A DNA stretch of 37,674 bases, taken from the NCBI GenBank assembly GCA_049999765.1, contig JBNGIQ010009372.1, positions 103,048-140,721 of the forward strand, written 5' to 3'. The DNA comes from Phaeoceros laevis. Its lineage: Eukaryota > Anthocerotophyta > Anthocerotopsida > Notothyladales. The stretch's first letter is position 1. Each line of letters begins with the position of its first letter. The position numbers were made by a program, and so were the translations under genes. Below, piece by piece: positions 21,059-30,990 of this stretch. The notes beneath the pieces are model-generated. The model was not told the origin of the DNA. It searched no databases and saw only the letters and a list, made by a program, of their open reading frames with translations.

Positions 21059-22454
21059 ATGAGTCTCATGGAGGGGGCCAGCAAAGACAAAGAGAGCCGA
21101 ATAAGCACGCACCAACAGATGGAGCTACCCGGCCAAGAGCATGCAATGGATCCACGCCCTAGCTTCATCCGCTCGGACTACAAGCCTGCGGACAAGTTGA
21201 AGGTATGTATCAGTGCCGTAATCGTGCTCCAGCAACAGGTCTTAGACTACCTGCATCCAACCAGAGCTCGATGAATTCACATTTTCTTGGAAAATGTGAA
21301 TGTGCCACTGACATGTCTACATACCACCTGCTGCATCGTGCTTGCATATGGCAGGGCAAGTTCGCCCTCATCACGGGAGGAGACTCCGGGATAGGCCGTG
21401 CCGTTGCGTTGCACTTCACTCTGGAAGGAGCCACGGTGGCTTTCACCTACATCAAGGGCCCGGAGGACAAGGACGCGCAGGAAACACTGAGCCTTCTCAA
21501 GGAAGCCAAGCACAAGTCTTGCTCCAAGGAGGACCGGAATGCCATTGCCATTCCTGCGGACATTGGATTCGACCAAAACTGCAAAAAGGTCAGAAAAATT
21601 GATCATCGCAGCTTGCTTGGTGATGCAATTTAACCTGGATGTCCATTGCAGCTTAGGGCACCTAGAGCTCTTGAGGTTTTCAAGATCGCCAGCGCTCCGC
21701 GGCGCCGGGCACCTCAGAAGCAACATTCTGGAAGCAAAACATTTGTTGCTGACCTATTTCCTGACCTGGTCCAATTTCAACCTTCGGCCGCCATGGCCAG
21801 GTGATAGATCAAGTGTTGGACGCCTTCGGCAGGATCGACATTTTGGTGAATAACGCAGCGGAGCAGCACTCGGTGAACAGCATTGAGGAGATGGATGCGG
21901 AGCAGATCGAGCGCACCTTCCGCACCAACATTTTGTCGCAATTCTTCCTGGTGAAGCACGCGGTACGTCACATGCCTGAAGGCAGTACCATCATCAACAC
22001 CACCAGCGTGAACGCCTACAAGGGAAATGCGCACCTGCTCGACTACACCGCCACTAAGGGCGCCATCGTCGCCTTCACCCGGGGACTGGCGCTGCAGCTG
22101 CTGCCGCGCTCCATCCGCGTCAACGGCGTGGCGCCAGGTCCTGTCTGGACGCCGCTCATTCCAGCCAGCATGGAGGCCGAGAAGATCAAGAGCTTCGGGC
22201 AGCAGTGCCCCATGGGCCGCGTCGGGCAGCCGCACGAGATTGCGCCAGCCTACGTCTTCCTCGCCTCCCAGGACTCCACCTTCTTCACCGGCCAGGTGTT
22301 ACATCCCAATGGTGAGCGAGCAAGTGACAAGTGGAAACCTAAGCTGTACCATTCATTACGAAGCTTCCAGCGTCGATGCGTCCTTCGCTCCTAATAGACT
22401 AACTGTGGTTTTTTGGGAGTTTTGGTTGCAGGAGGCGTAGTGGTAAACGCATAA
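21059..22454 (+). CDS. NADPH-dependent aldehyde reductase-like short-chain dehydrogenase, 4 exons
   Basis: Classical SDR closest to the plant At1g54870 type (NADPH-dependent aldehyde reductase 1 / glucose-and-ribitol dehydrogenase homologue), which reduces reactive carbonyls. Inferred exons: 21059-21202, 21355-21588, 21801-22311, 22432-22454, joining to 303 aa. Rossmann motif T-G-G-D-S-G-I-G at 55-62, N-N-A-A at 143-146, and a catalytic set of S195, Y208 and K212 (Y-T-A-T-K). The family signatures N-A-Y-K-G-N and G-Q-V-L-H-P-N-G-G are present, and the protein ends V-V-N-A like its relatives. The start matches the cytosolic-length homologue. The frame is open further upstream to 20768 with an ATG at 20864, so an organelle-targeting extension cannot be excluded. 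No inactivating change is seen. Confidence 0.95.
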
Positions 22455-22906
22455 GCAGGAGAAGAAGGAGAAAGTAGGAGGGATCGTCTTATAGATGTGG
22501 CTCACTAAGCCTCACTTAGTGAAAGGGTGTGTATATAGCGGATGTTGTTGGCAGTTGGCAAAAATCGCTGCTCTTGTGGTACCTGAGAGGGGGATGCAAT
22601 TCCCAGTCCCAGCCAGAGATTGCTGGCGGCTGCAGAAATGGTTGCCAGTCTCTCCCGAATTCATCATCTCCCGCTAAACTTTAAGTGTCACTCATCGTAA
22701 TGCTGGCAACGACAGGGATGAAAAAGTTTTGCGAGGGTTTTAGAGAAGGAACCCCCGCGTTCTTGTTCTTGCCTCTAACTATGGTTAGCACTCGACCTAC
22801 GAGTGTCTCTAGCTACATCGTGCACGCCCTAATCCGATCTAGCCTGCATCTGGCTATCTGACAGGGCCCAGTCCCTCACAAAGCTGCCCGACTTTAGCAG
22901 CTGAAA
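22455..22906. other. Intergenic region between dehydrogenase and PRKRIP1
   Basis: About 450 bp holding the dehydrogenase 3' UTR and the promoter of the next gene. No other feature seen. Confidence 0.6.
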
Positions 22907-23609
22907 ATGCCCCGGTACACCACATCACAGACCTACACGGATGGCAATACGCAGATTGTTGCACTGCCAGACAATCCGTCCTCTGATCTCGTCGTTTACA
23001 ACGACGCGCAAGCATCAGATACTAGGCGAGACGATGAGGAGCTGGAGGCGAAGCTGCGTCGCATCAGCGAGCAGGTGCCTGTGCGAATCAGCAACACCTC
23101 TGGCAGCTCTGCCGGCTCCGGTTCTGGAGATTTTCATCAGGTTGCTGTTCATTCCTTCTCCTGCCTGCCTGCCTGTTCTTCGGACCTAGATTTTACCTGC
23201 CTTCTCAGTGTCGTCCTTGTTCCGATGGTGCGAATGCTCGGCGGTGAGGTTTAGGGGCTAGGGTTTTGCAAATTGCCTGTTGGATGCCTTGAATGATGTT
23301 GTTCGTGAATTGCAGTACCGACAAATGCGACGGAGGGAGCAGGATCGACTTGCGAGAATGGAGTTAGACTACCAAAAGCGGAAGGAAGAATCCGAATTTC
23401 TTGCCAGGAGAGACGAGAGGATAAAAGCTGCCGAAGAGCGGACAGCCAAGAAGCGAGCTAAGAGGCAGAAGCAGAAAGAAAAGAAAAAACAGAAGAGGTT
23501 AGAATCCTCTAAATCGGTCGGTCAGGATGGGAAAGATGTCACCACTGTGGTGCCGGAATCGGAAGACAGTGATGTGGATGCCAATGCTGCTAATAAAGAT
23601 GCAGAATGA
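22907..23609 (+). CDS. PRKRIP1: PRKR-interacting protein 1 homologue (DUF1168), spliceosome-associated, 2 exons
   Basis: Small basic nuclear protein of the PRKRIP1 family; in animals it is a component of the catalytic (C-type) spliceosome. Exons 22907-23140 and 23316-23609 join in phase 0 after H-Q to give 175 aa, close to the human length of about 184. The conserved core includes S-G-S-S-A-G-S-G-S-G-D-F-H followed by Y-R-Q-M-R-R-R-E, then a long charged helix with A-A-E-E-R-T-A-K-K-R-A-K-R-Q-K. The C-terminus is acidic and low in complexity. The start is the first ATG in the frame and fits the family. Another open frame overlaps its 3' end on the opposite strand. Confidence 0.93.
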
Positions 23610-24071
23610 AGGTGGGATCAGCTGTTGTCGGTATTCAAGCCAGGCCTGCATCTCCTTTGATGGTGGCGTTTTTTGCTTCAGTGATGGGGGACCATTATTT
23701 TGGGGAGTGCCATCCGGAGCGTAGAACCTGTAGCGTAAGTCAGAGGAGCTTTCCCCTCTAAACACCACGAATGGCTGCAACAAGCTCCAACTCAGGACTG
23801 CAATCTTGAGAGGAGCCTGGTTAGCAGACGGGTCAAGAAGGCAGAAGGAGCTGAAATTATCTTCGTTTGTGGCTTTCTGCAGAGTTTGCCTCATGTTACT
23901 TAGTTGTGTTGTGGACAGCTTCAACAGCTTCTCATTTGCTTCTGCGACATGGAGGGCCTTGTTGTTCCTGAACTCACCAAAGTCCATCAGCGTCCACTTG
24001 CCAGAATCCCAACAGCTGCCCCTAACACGTGACAAATCCAAGTAACATGGATTGTTGTTGTCAATGTCCAA
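23499..24071 (-). CDS. Unrecognised open reading frame overlapping PRKRIP1 3' end
   Basis: A 190-codon frame without stop; the first ATG in it is at 23987 (162 aa). I recognise no domain. The middle contains an alpha-helical-looking stretch (A-E-A-N-E-K-L-L-K-L) and a Pro-rich segment (G-T-P-Q-N-N-G-P-P). Its last 37 codons lie antisense to PRKRIP1 coding sequence. It could be the 3' exon of a minus-strand gene whose upstream exons I cannot place between 24.1 and 25.2 kb, or a chance frame. Codon statistics or transcripts would decide. Confidence 0.25.
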   Translation of the reverse strand: MDIDNNNPCYLDLSRVRGSCWDSGKWTLMDFGEFRNNKALHVAEANEKLLKLSTTQLSNMRQTLQKATNEDNFSSFCLLDPSANQAPLKIAVLSWSLLQPFVVFRGESSSDLRYRFYAPDGTPQNNGPPSLKQKTPPSKEMQAWLEYRQQLIPPSFCIFISSIGIHITVFRFRHHSGDIFPILTDRFRGF

Positions 24072-25480
24072 ATATCAGGGGCTGCTGCCATGAGAAGCAA
24101 ACTTTGCAGGATATGCTGCAACCCAGTCTTAATTTTGTAAACTAGAGGAGCTTTGCTGTTGATCCGGCTGGCTTTTTTTCCTGTACTGTTGTAATGTGCC
24201 TGGCTTACTTGCACATTACGCGGATGCTCAGCTTCCATAGTGGACACCCACCTGCACATGTACCCGATGTTCCCCGCCATTTGGAAAGGTTGCTTGTTAA
24301 AAAAGTAATTCCGCCCATTGTTTTTGAGATTGGGTACCGTGCTTCAACAAAAAAAATTCTTCTTCTTGGGGTAAAGTCAACACTGCCATGGAGTAGTCTC
24401 GTAACTTTCCTGGGCTATCCTGCTATCAATCACTACATGCCCTCGCCGTGGTTTTTGGCCACACTTGCAGGTATTAGGCCCCTTGATGCTGTAACCACGT
24501 TGGACAGACATACGGAAGGGCGAGGTTTTTGGTCACACTTGCATTGGAAAAAGATTTAGATTCGCCAGTATCGAAATCTTTGTGCACCGAATTGCGCAAC
24601 CGTGCAACTAGCCGACTTATGTGCCACAGTGTATTTATAGCTCTTTCCACAATTCTCTAATTGCTGGCCTAGAGAGGAGGCTTCTTGGATGGTGAGCCAG
24701 ATGAGCGTAGCTATAAAATCATGACCATGTCAATAGCTCGTCTTCTGGTTGGTTTGTACCTGTGGAAGCAGGAGTGGTCCTGTACCTGATGCATCTCTCA
24801 GGATCTGTCCAGCACGGACTTTTAGTTAGGACATGGCACCATGTCTACAGGAAGCGAGGAACTCGGCACCTTTAAGGTCCGTGAAGGAAAAGGAGAAAGG
24901 TCAGGGCATTCCGGCAGGGGATTAGAAACGTTACATACCTCAAGCCTCTTGCAGTGCTTGAAAGCAAGAAGGTCGAGAGGAGCTTGAACGCAGAGAAAAT
25001 CTCATTTGCACCACAAGCTCACCGACTAACTCTTGGTTGGTTTCCGATGCTGCAAAGGGGAGGGATGCATAAAGCCCTCTGAAAGCATTCAGTTCCAGGC
25101 AAGCATGAAGAACCCTTTGCAGCGACAAGTTTGAGGAACAATCCAATTTTCTCCTCCCAAGAGGTATTTAGCTCTGCTGCAAAATCGCATTCAGAGTTTA
25201 CTTTGAGTCTCTCAAGTGGAGGAGTTTGTCTCTGTTATTCCGGTCACTCACTAATCAATTTAGGCGATGGCGTCACTCAAACTTGCAACACAAGCTAACA
25301 CAGGCGCTGGGCGCCAGCCTTATTGTCCACAGACACGGCAGACTTGCTTTTGAAGCTGCTCTTCTGTCTTCAAACTGGGAAGGCATTTGAAGCAGGTCGG
25401 CTTTGGAGGAGCCCCCGAGTTAGGGAGCAGCCCACCAGTTTATTGGGTCACCACTTGTGCAACCAGCTATGATGCAGCTT
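24072..25480. other. Stretch with no confident gene
   Basis: Minor open frames at 24194-24559 (plus, 121 codons) and 24940-25146 (minus) have no recognised domain. A good donor-like sequence CTTGAG|GTATGT on the minus strand near 24940 could end an exon of an unplaced gene. The part near 25480 is the peroxidase 3' flank. Confidence 0.4.
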
Positions 25481-26810
25481 TCAGTTGATCACAGCGCAGT
25501 TGAGGTCTCTTCGAATTTCTCCCTGATTTCCTGTCTTGACACCAACATTGCCGAGCTTGACGATGGCGGCCTTCCAGTCGTTGAAGAAGGTACTCTTCTT
25601 CTTGACGTAGGTGTTCACCTGAGGTCTGGTACGGCCGTCTGTGTAGATAATCTGATCCGAGCGGAGCAGCCCGAAGCCGGTTGGGAGGTTTTTGTAGTAG
25701 ACATTGTCGAACTTTTTAGGAGAGTTCCGGTCTGTGAATGCCACAATGGTGGGATCCACTCCCGGGGGACACACCGACTTGAGCTCGGTTGCATAGGATG
25801 CGTTCAATGTTTGGTCCACCGGGGTGTTGTAGAAGCGATCTTGGAAGTTGTCACAGTGAGCAAATCCTATGGTATGAGCACCTGGCAGATAGGCGTTTCA
25901 AAATGAGCACCTTGGCACCGGAGAGAAGCAGAGCGGGGAGAGAGAATGGAAGGCAGGCTAATATGCTTACCGGAGAGCGTGACCATGTCCTTTTGGGTGA
26001 GTCCCTTGGCAGTGAAGATTGCTGTGAGCTGGTCCACAGTCATTTTGGGATCGGGGAGGCTGCCGGCTACATCTGAAGCCCTGGAGACCCTGCCATCCAG
26101 GCGGCCCTTGAGCACATCCCAGCTTGGCCCTTTCACCTGCTCAGTGCAACAATGTGTCATGCTTAATCGGAGGGGGGAGGCTAGCTAGCTAGGGGCTTTC
26201 AAGAGCTGATGAGCAATCTTGAGGTGTACCTGGACCACCATGTCACGCGCAACAATCTGCAAAATGTCAGCACAGGACACTGTGTTGGGGCACACTTTCT
26301 CCACAGCCCGCTTGGCGCGGATGACAGCATCAAAACCGTCCCCTGGGAGAGACAAATTTTCGTCGGAATCCTTCTCAGCCTTGTTGGTATCGGTGGACAC
26401 CAAGAAGACGGATGCATCGCAGCCCTGCACACCGCCAGCGACCACAGGTAAAAGCAATGAGTCTGAGACAGGTCTCGGAGTTCACCTCCCGAGGGTGACA
26501 TGGATGATCAATGGGCTGTCCAGAATGTTGAGCTTGCTGGCCAGGGATGAAACAAGTTTACAAGTGCGCAAGCCTCAAGTGGAAATAGTGACTCGTGAGT
26601 ACGTACATTGACGAAGCAATCGTGGAAGAGAATTCTGAGCACTCCCGCTGCAGATACGAATGCCTCCTTGTACTTCTGGACGACAATGGGCTTGATGATG
26701 GCCTCCAAAGTGGGACAGGTCTTGGCGTAGTAGTCTACGGAGAGCGCGCAAGATCCTCCTGTCACCAGACATGCTGCCAGCAGCAAGGTGAGCAAATGCT
26801 GGAGCTTCAT
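25481..26810 (-). CDS. Class III secretory peroxidase, 4 exons
   Basis: Plant haem peroxidase that oxidises phenolics with hydrogen peroxide in the apoplast or vacuole. Exons on the minus strand: 26810-26607, 26424-26230, 26136-25971, 25881-25481, all GT-AG, joining to 321 aa, the usual length. Signal peptide about 1-22. Distal site R59 and H63 (L-F-H-D-C-F), then G-C-D-A-S; proximal haem ligand H191 in G-A-H-T-I-G. The eight conserved cysteines are present (C32, C65, C70, C113, C119, C198, one in S-V-C-P-P, one in L-N-C-A-V-I-N), consistent with four disulfides. The start is the first ATG and gives a clean signal peptide. It appears intact; the substrate cannot be told. Confidence 0.96.
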
Positions 26811-28271
26811 CTTCTCTTCCTTGGAAGGACTGCTGCTTGGCTGCTCCTGAAGACGTCGTTGCAGGCGTAAGGTTCCTCGGTCTCAGCAGACGGTAGCACC
26901 ACCCAAGATTCTTCTTGGCATATCTGCTGCTGCTGCTGCTGCTGCTGCTGCGCACTCGCTTGCAAGCGCAGGAAAGTTGAGCCCTGGTGCCCGAGGAAAT
27001 AATCTGGACCGGTCCAGGAATGAAGTGGCGGCAGATAGATTTGTGAGTGGATGGGAGGGGAGCTGCGGGCATTGGGCTGTTCAAGTGCGGATTATGGGGC
27101 CCGCCGCCCGCGGCAGACAACGAACCATCCTCCTGGCTAAAGTAGTCTAGCGTGGACTCCTCACGACGTTGTGGGAGAAACCTGTATAATAAGAACGTTT
27201 CAAAAGCAGCCCTGGGCATGTGGAATAGAGATGCATGCTGCTCAACCCTTTCCTGTTGTTAGGGGAAGTACGGCAGGCAGGCTCTCATCACCGATGCTGG
27301 ATGTTGTCTCGCACTCGCGTCGTATCTTCTCGTCCGCTTGTTGGAAACTTGTGCTGATCTGATTAGGCCCAGGCTGGCGGGGCGGCGTGTGCTGTCCTGT
27401 GGCCTGTGCTGTTCTCAACTGCTGGGCTGCAGCCAGCGAGGCGCTTGCTTCTTGCTTATTATCGTTATATACTACTGACCCTGTAGTCGTCCGTCTGCAT
27501 ACATGGTTGCGTAAAAGGCAGGACCAGTAGTAGGGCGGGCCATCCTTATTTAACAATTGGAGACAGGTTGTCTCTTAGGAAGGAATGCACGCGGATGTCA
27601 GGCATTGCAGGTGGCACGTGGTTCCGGTGTGGGGCTATATTTGTTGTAGATTGCTAAATGCAGTTGGGGCCTCCAGCAACCACCGCAAAGGAAAAGTGGT
27701 GGTCTGGCTGGGTCTTATGCTGACCGCCCGACCACGAGTCTGATGTCGTGTAGGGCACCCAACGCGGAAGGTCGGATCTGGATTCCCCAATTCCCCCATC
27801 GATTCCTGCCCTGGCCTCGCGCGTTGGGTTCCCACTTGCTTACAACAGCAGGCAGCACGGCGTCGGATGTACCTACAGTACTGTACAGTGTAGGTTTCGT
27901 GTGCACACGTCACAAAGTGGAAGGCCTTTCCTCCAAGCTCCATTTTTCTAGTTTTGTGGACTTGGCTGCATGCAGGGCCCAGTCAACAAGTGGCAGTTGC
28001 ACGCAACTCGTGGCAGCGGAATCATTGATGCCTGCCTCGTCGGCAGGCTGCCTCGTCATCATCTTTCCACACGGACCGGACGACTAATAAACCCCATGTG
28101 CTTGCTGGTGTTGCTTTCAAAGCTCTTTTCCTTTCCTTCAAAAATGAAGGGAAACTGTGGTAGACCCTTTTCAAGGGGATGGCTACCTTGCCAGGACCTT
28201 CCTGCTTATTACCGCCTGTAGGGTACATAAAGAGTGTACACCAAGCACACATTCTTTGGGGCAGCCTCCGA
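26811..28271. other. Peroxidase upstream region and metallophosphoesterase 3' flank
   Basis: Includes a (CTG)n run at 26924-26951 close to the peroxidase start. Open frames at 26575-27219, 27242-27556 and 27635-27943 (minus) lack recognisable domains and are probably not genes. No mobile element recognised. Confidence 0.5.
26924..26951. repeat. (CTG/CAG)n trinucleotide microsatellite
   Basis: Nine uninterrupted CTG triplets about 115 bp upstream of the peroxidase start codon; on the coding strand it reads CAG and probably lies in the 5' UTR or promoter. Confidence 0.93.
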
Positions 28272-29813
28272 TTAGTTTCTTACCGGTAGGAGGTGTTCGA
28301 TCACCCATGGAGCAAGCTCGATGTTGTCGGGGTCTCGCTTGTGGGTTCGGTAGTGGTCCGACCAGGGGCATGGCAGCGGGAGGCTACCGATCACGCCCGT
28401 CTCCGATTCGTACACACACAGGGGCAACCACTTTTCTGCACCGATCAAGCCTCGCTCCCTCTCCCGTGGATACGCCAACGGTGCTTGGATGTACCTGAAT
28501 GGGGCGGAATACCATGTCACACCACACAAAACAGATCAGATATACCAAATACTATGACATGAGATGAGCCATGTCCACCCACCTCACTCCCTCCAGAGTA
28601 GCATCCCAGCAGAAATGAGTGTGTCCGAAAACATGGCAAGACGAAGGACTTCCGCTCGGCCCATGAATTTTGCGCACTCTTGCTTCCAACCAGTCCGAAC
28701 CCACCACTTTCAACAGGTTGGGATAGAACAGCATCCGTTTTTCTGGACAAAGCTCAACCCTGCAGCACGAGAGAGAGCCACACAACCTTCATCACCAAAC
28801 ACGTCTCCTGCTCCCCCCCTGCATAGGAACCACCGACGTCGAAACAGGAAGAGTGAGAAGCACCTTGGAAGAAAATGAGAAAATGTGATGACTGGGCTTC
28901 TAGAAGCCCTGATGTCCTCCACCAGTTCCTCGTGGACGGCGTTCAGCTCGTCAAAATAGGAGGCCAGGTCGTCTGCCGAACTGTCCATGATGGAGGGCCA
29001 CTTGCATGCTCTGTAGTCTGTGCATTTCTAACAAAATATTACAAACCACCCACAAATCAGGAGGTCTCAGACGGGAGCTTCACAAGTTTCACTTCACTTC
29101 ATCCACACAAAATTGCTTTACAAACAGCAGCACAAACCTTTTCAGGGGGAGCGAAGCTATGGCTCTCAATGTCCCTCTCCCTATCGAAGCTCTGCACCGC
29201 ACACATCCAACATCAGGTTTTGTGCAGTTTCAAGCTCCCACAGAACACCAGCAGGTTGCACAGAACGCAAGCAAAACAAGACCGGAATATTGCCTGGTGG
29301 TACCAGGAGAAAAGGGGAACAATCCAAACAGTGTCCACTTTCTTAGGATCTGTCTCCACACCAAGGGACTTGCAGATGGTGTTCAAAGTTTGCAACTTCG
29401 CCAAAGAATCCACCTAGTATGCCAAGCAAGCAGCAACCAAAAAACCATGTCAATCAGGCAGTTCCATCATCATCCGTGGACAAGTTCCTACCGAGTTGAA
29501 AAGACTGGGAAGACCGAGGTCGTCCTACTTGATGGTCTTCCTCACGTCGGCACCATAGGTCGTGGTTGCCCGGCACGAAAAACACATGTTTGAATCGCTG
29601 TTTCAGCAACATCAAGGTTTCTCGGAATACTTGCAAATCATCCGACACATCTCCGGCCACAATGAGAGCATCCTGCAGGTACCGATCCAAAGCCAGCCTC
29701 TTCACCCACTCCATGTTGGCTTCGTAGTCTGTATGCAAGTCAGAAATGGCGTACACCCTCATCGGCGGATCACTGCTGGCTTGCCCTGCAGATTCAGACG
29801 GGATTTCTGCCAT
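28272..29813 (-). CDS. Calcineurin-like metallophosphoesterase, 6 exons
   Basis: Member of the plant calcineurin-like metallo-phosphoesterase superfamily; hydrolyses a phosphoester with a two-metal centre, substrate unknown. Minus-strand exons: 29813-29529, 29413-29294, 29191-29138, 29027-28864, 28759-28583, 28494-28272, joining to 340 aa. Metal-binding motifs in order: S-D-L-H (D25, H27), G-D-V (54-56), G-N-H-D (82-85), F-S-H-F-L-P (H204) and G-H-T-H (253-256). Intron 2 appears to have a GC donor (CAG|GCAATA), because no GT donor keeps the frame to the S-F-D-R exon. The stop at 28272 follows a GTAAGA that could be a donor, so a further exon is possible. The frame stays open upstream of the chosen ATG without another start. 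Confidence 0.88.
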
Positions 29814-30188
29814 CAAACCCTTGCCTCGGTATCTTCTACGAGCTGCTGCTGGCCGCTCTGCGCAGGCAAGAGATACAAAACAGTGGCTCCCCTGCCAGGA
29901 AGTCAGTTGAAGCAGACAGGTCCGGATCGCCGTTCTTGCCCAGACGGAAGACGCATATCTGTTACCAGAGAGTACAAGTGTTCAAGGAGAGACGCTTCAA
30001 GCGTGCAACACCCAAAGAAGGGACATATTTCGGTTCAGCCACTAGCCTGGTCCAGCTCAAAGACCCGCCGGCAGCACCGCCCCATACGTGTTGTCTGCTT
30101 GCGTCGGATATAAGCCAGCCCTGGCATTGCATCTGCATGATTCCTTCCTTCCTCTCATTGCATCTGCATGATTCCTTCCTCTCAGAAC
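29814..30188. other. Upstream region of the metallophosphoesterase
   Basis: Probable 5' UTR and promoter. The metallophosphoesterase frame continues open to at least 29940 but has no ATG. Includes a 31-bp direct repeat next to the MITE. Confidence 0.5.
30125..30185. repeat. 31-bp direct repeat, two copies
   Basis: CATTGCATCTGCATGATTCC at 30125 recurs exactly at 30156 (31-bp period), ending just left of the MITE target duplication. Confidence 0.92.
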
Positions 30189-30191
30189 TAA

Positions 30192-30584
30192 GGCTGGTTT
30201 TCCATGCGGTCGCCCGGGCCGGTTAGTAGTCCACTTTTCCGTGATGACCCGCCTTGTTTTTAGCGGGTCACGGGCTCACCGGGAGTTTCCCTTCGCGGGC
30301 GGTCACTTCCACGGAGAAGCATCGTGCTGCGCAGCTCACCTGGCGGGAGAGGGGAGGGAGCAAGAAGAGAGCAACCGGCTCTCCGGACCAACCAACCCGG
30401 CAAAAATGTAGACACCACCAAAAATAGACTGGCTAAGACGGTGCCACGTCGGAAATCGTACATGTCAGGTCATTGTGAGGTCGGAGATTGAGACGCTTGC
30501 AAGTTTTTGCCGGGTTGTCCAAAAATCGACCGTTTTAGAGGACAATCCGGTTGCACGTGGCCCCGGGCACATGGAAAACCAGCC
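30192..30584. mobile_element. Tourist-like MITE (PIF/Harbinger type), non-autonomous
   Basis: A 393-bp segment starts GGCTGGTTTTCCATG and ends with its exact reverse complement CATGGAAAACCAGCC. It is flanked on both sides by TAA (30189-30191 and 30585-30587), the 3-bp target duplication expected of PIF/Harbinger elements. The inverted similarity continues imperfectly inward (CCCGGGCC / CCCGGGGCC, then CCGGTTAGTAGTCC / ACCGGATTGTCC), suggesting 40-50 bp degenerate arms. There is no transposase frame, so it would be mobilised in trans. Confidence 0.8.
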
Positions 30585-30587
30585 TAA

Positions 30588-30990
30588 GGCCCCGAGGTTC
30601 ACGAATTTCAGGGTCTCTTCTCATCAGGTGATGGAGACCAGGTGACCGAAATATCGTGAAAAACCTAGTCACTCGCTTGGAGCTTTTTGGCTTTACCAGC
30701 AGCAGCGTTTTTTCGGCAAATGGAAGGACTCATCACGTCCATGGCATCATTCATCTCAGCCTGGGGCTCCGGACCACTAAATTATGCATTTTGACACAAA
30801 GCTATCTGTCCTCTAGGTCTCATCAGCTACGCATTCAAAAAATAGACCAGCCTGAACTAGAATCAAACTAAACTAGAATCATCTTCTGCGCTTCTTTAGG
30901 GTGTTTAGGGAGGACGGGTTCGCTTAGCTGCTACTTATTTTCAAAACAGGGCTCCCAGACAACCTACCGGTAGACTGACTACCTACGGTA
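30588..30990. other. Spacer between the MITE and the LRR kinase 3' end
   Basis: About 400 bp with no recognised gene; the right part is presumably the kinase 3' UTR. Confidence 0.55.

Noticed and set aside
26575-27219. 214-codon minus-strand frame over the peroxidase start
   Set aside because: It runs out of frame across peroxidase exon 1 and the CTG microsatellite and has no domain; the peroxidase frame accounts for the sequence.
27890-27896. Apparent palindrome around ACCTACAGTACTGTACAG near 27871-27895
   Set aside because: Only the outer seven bases pair properly; the centre does not, so it is too weak to call a regulatory or hairpin element.
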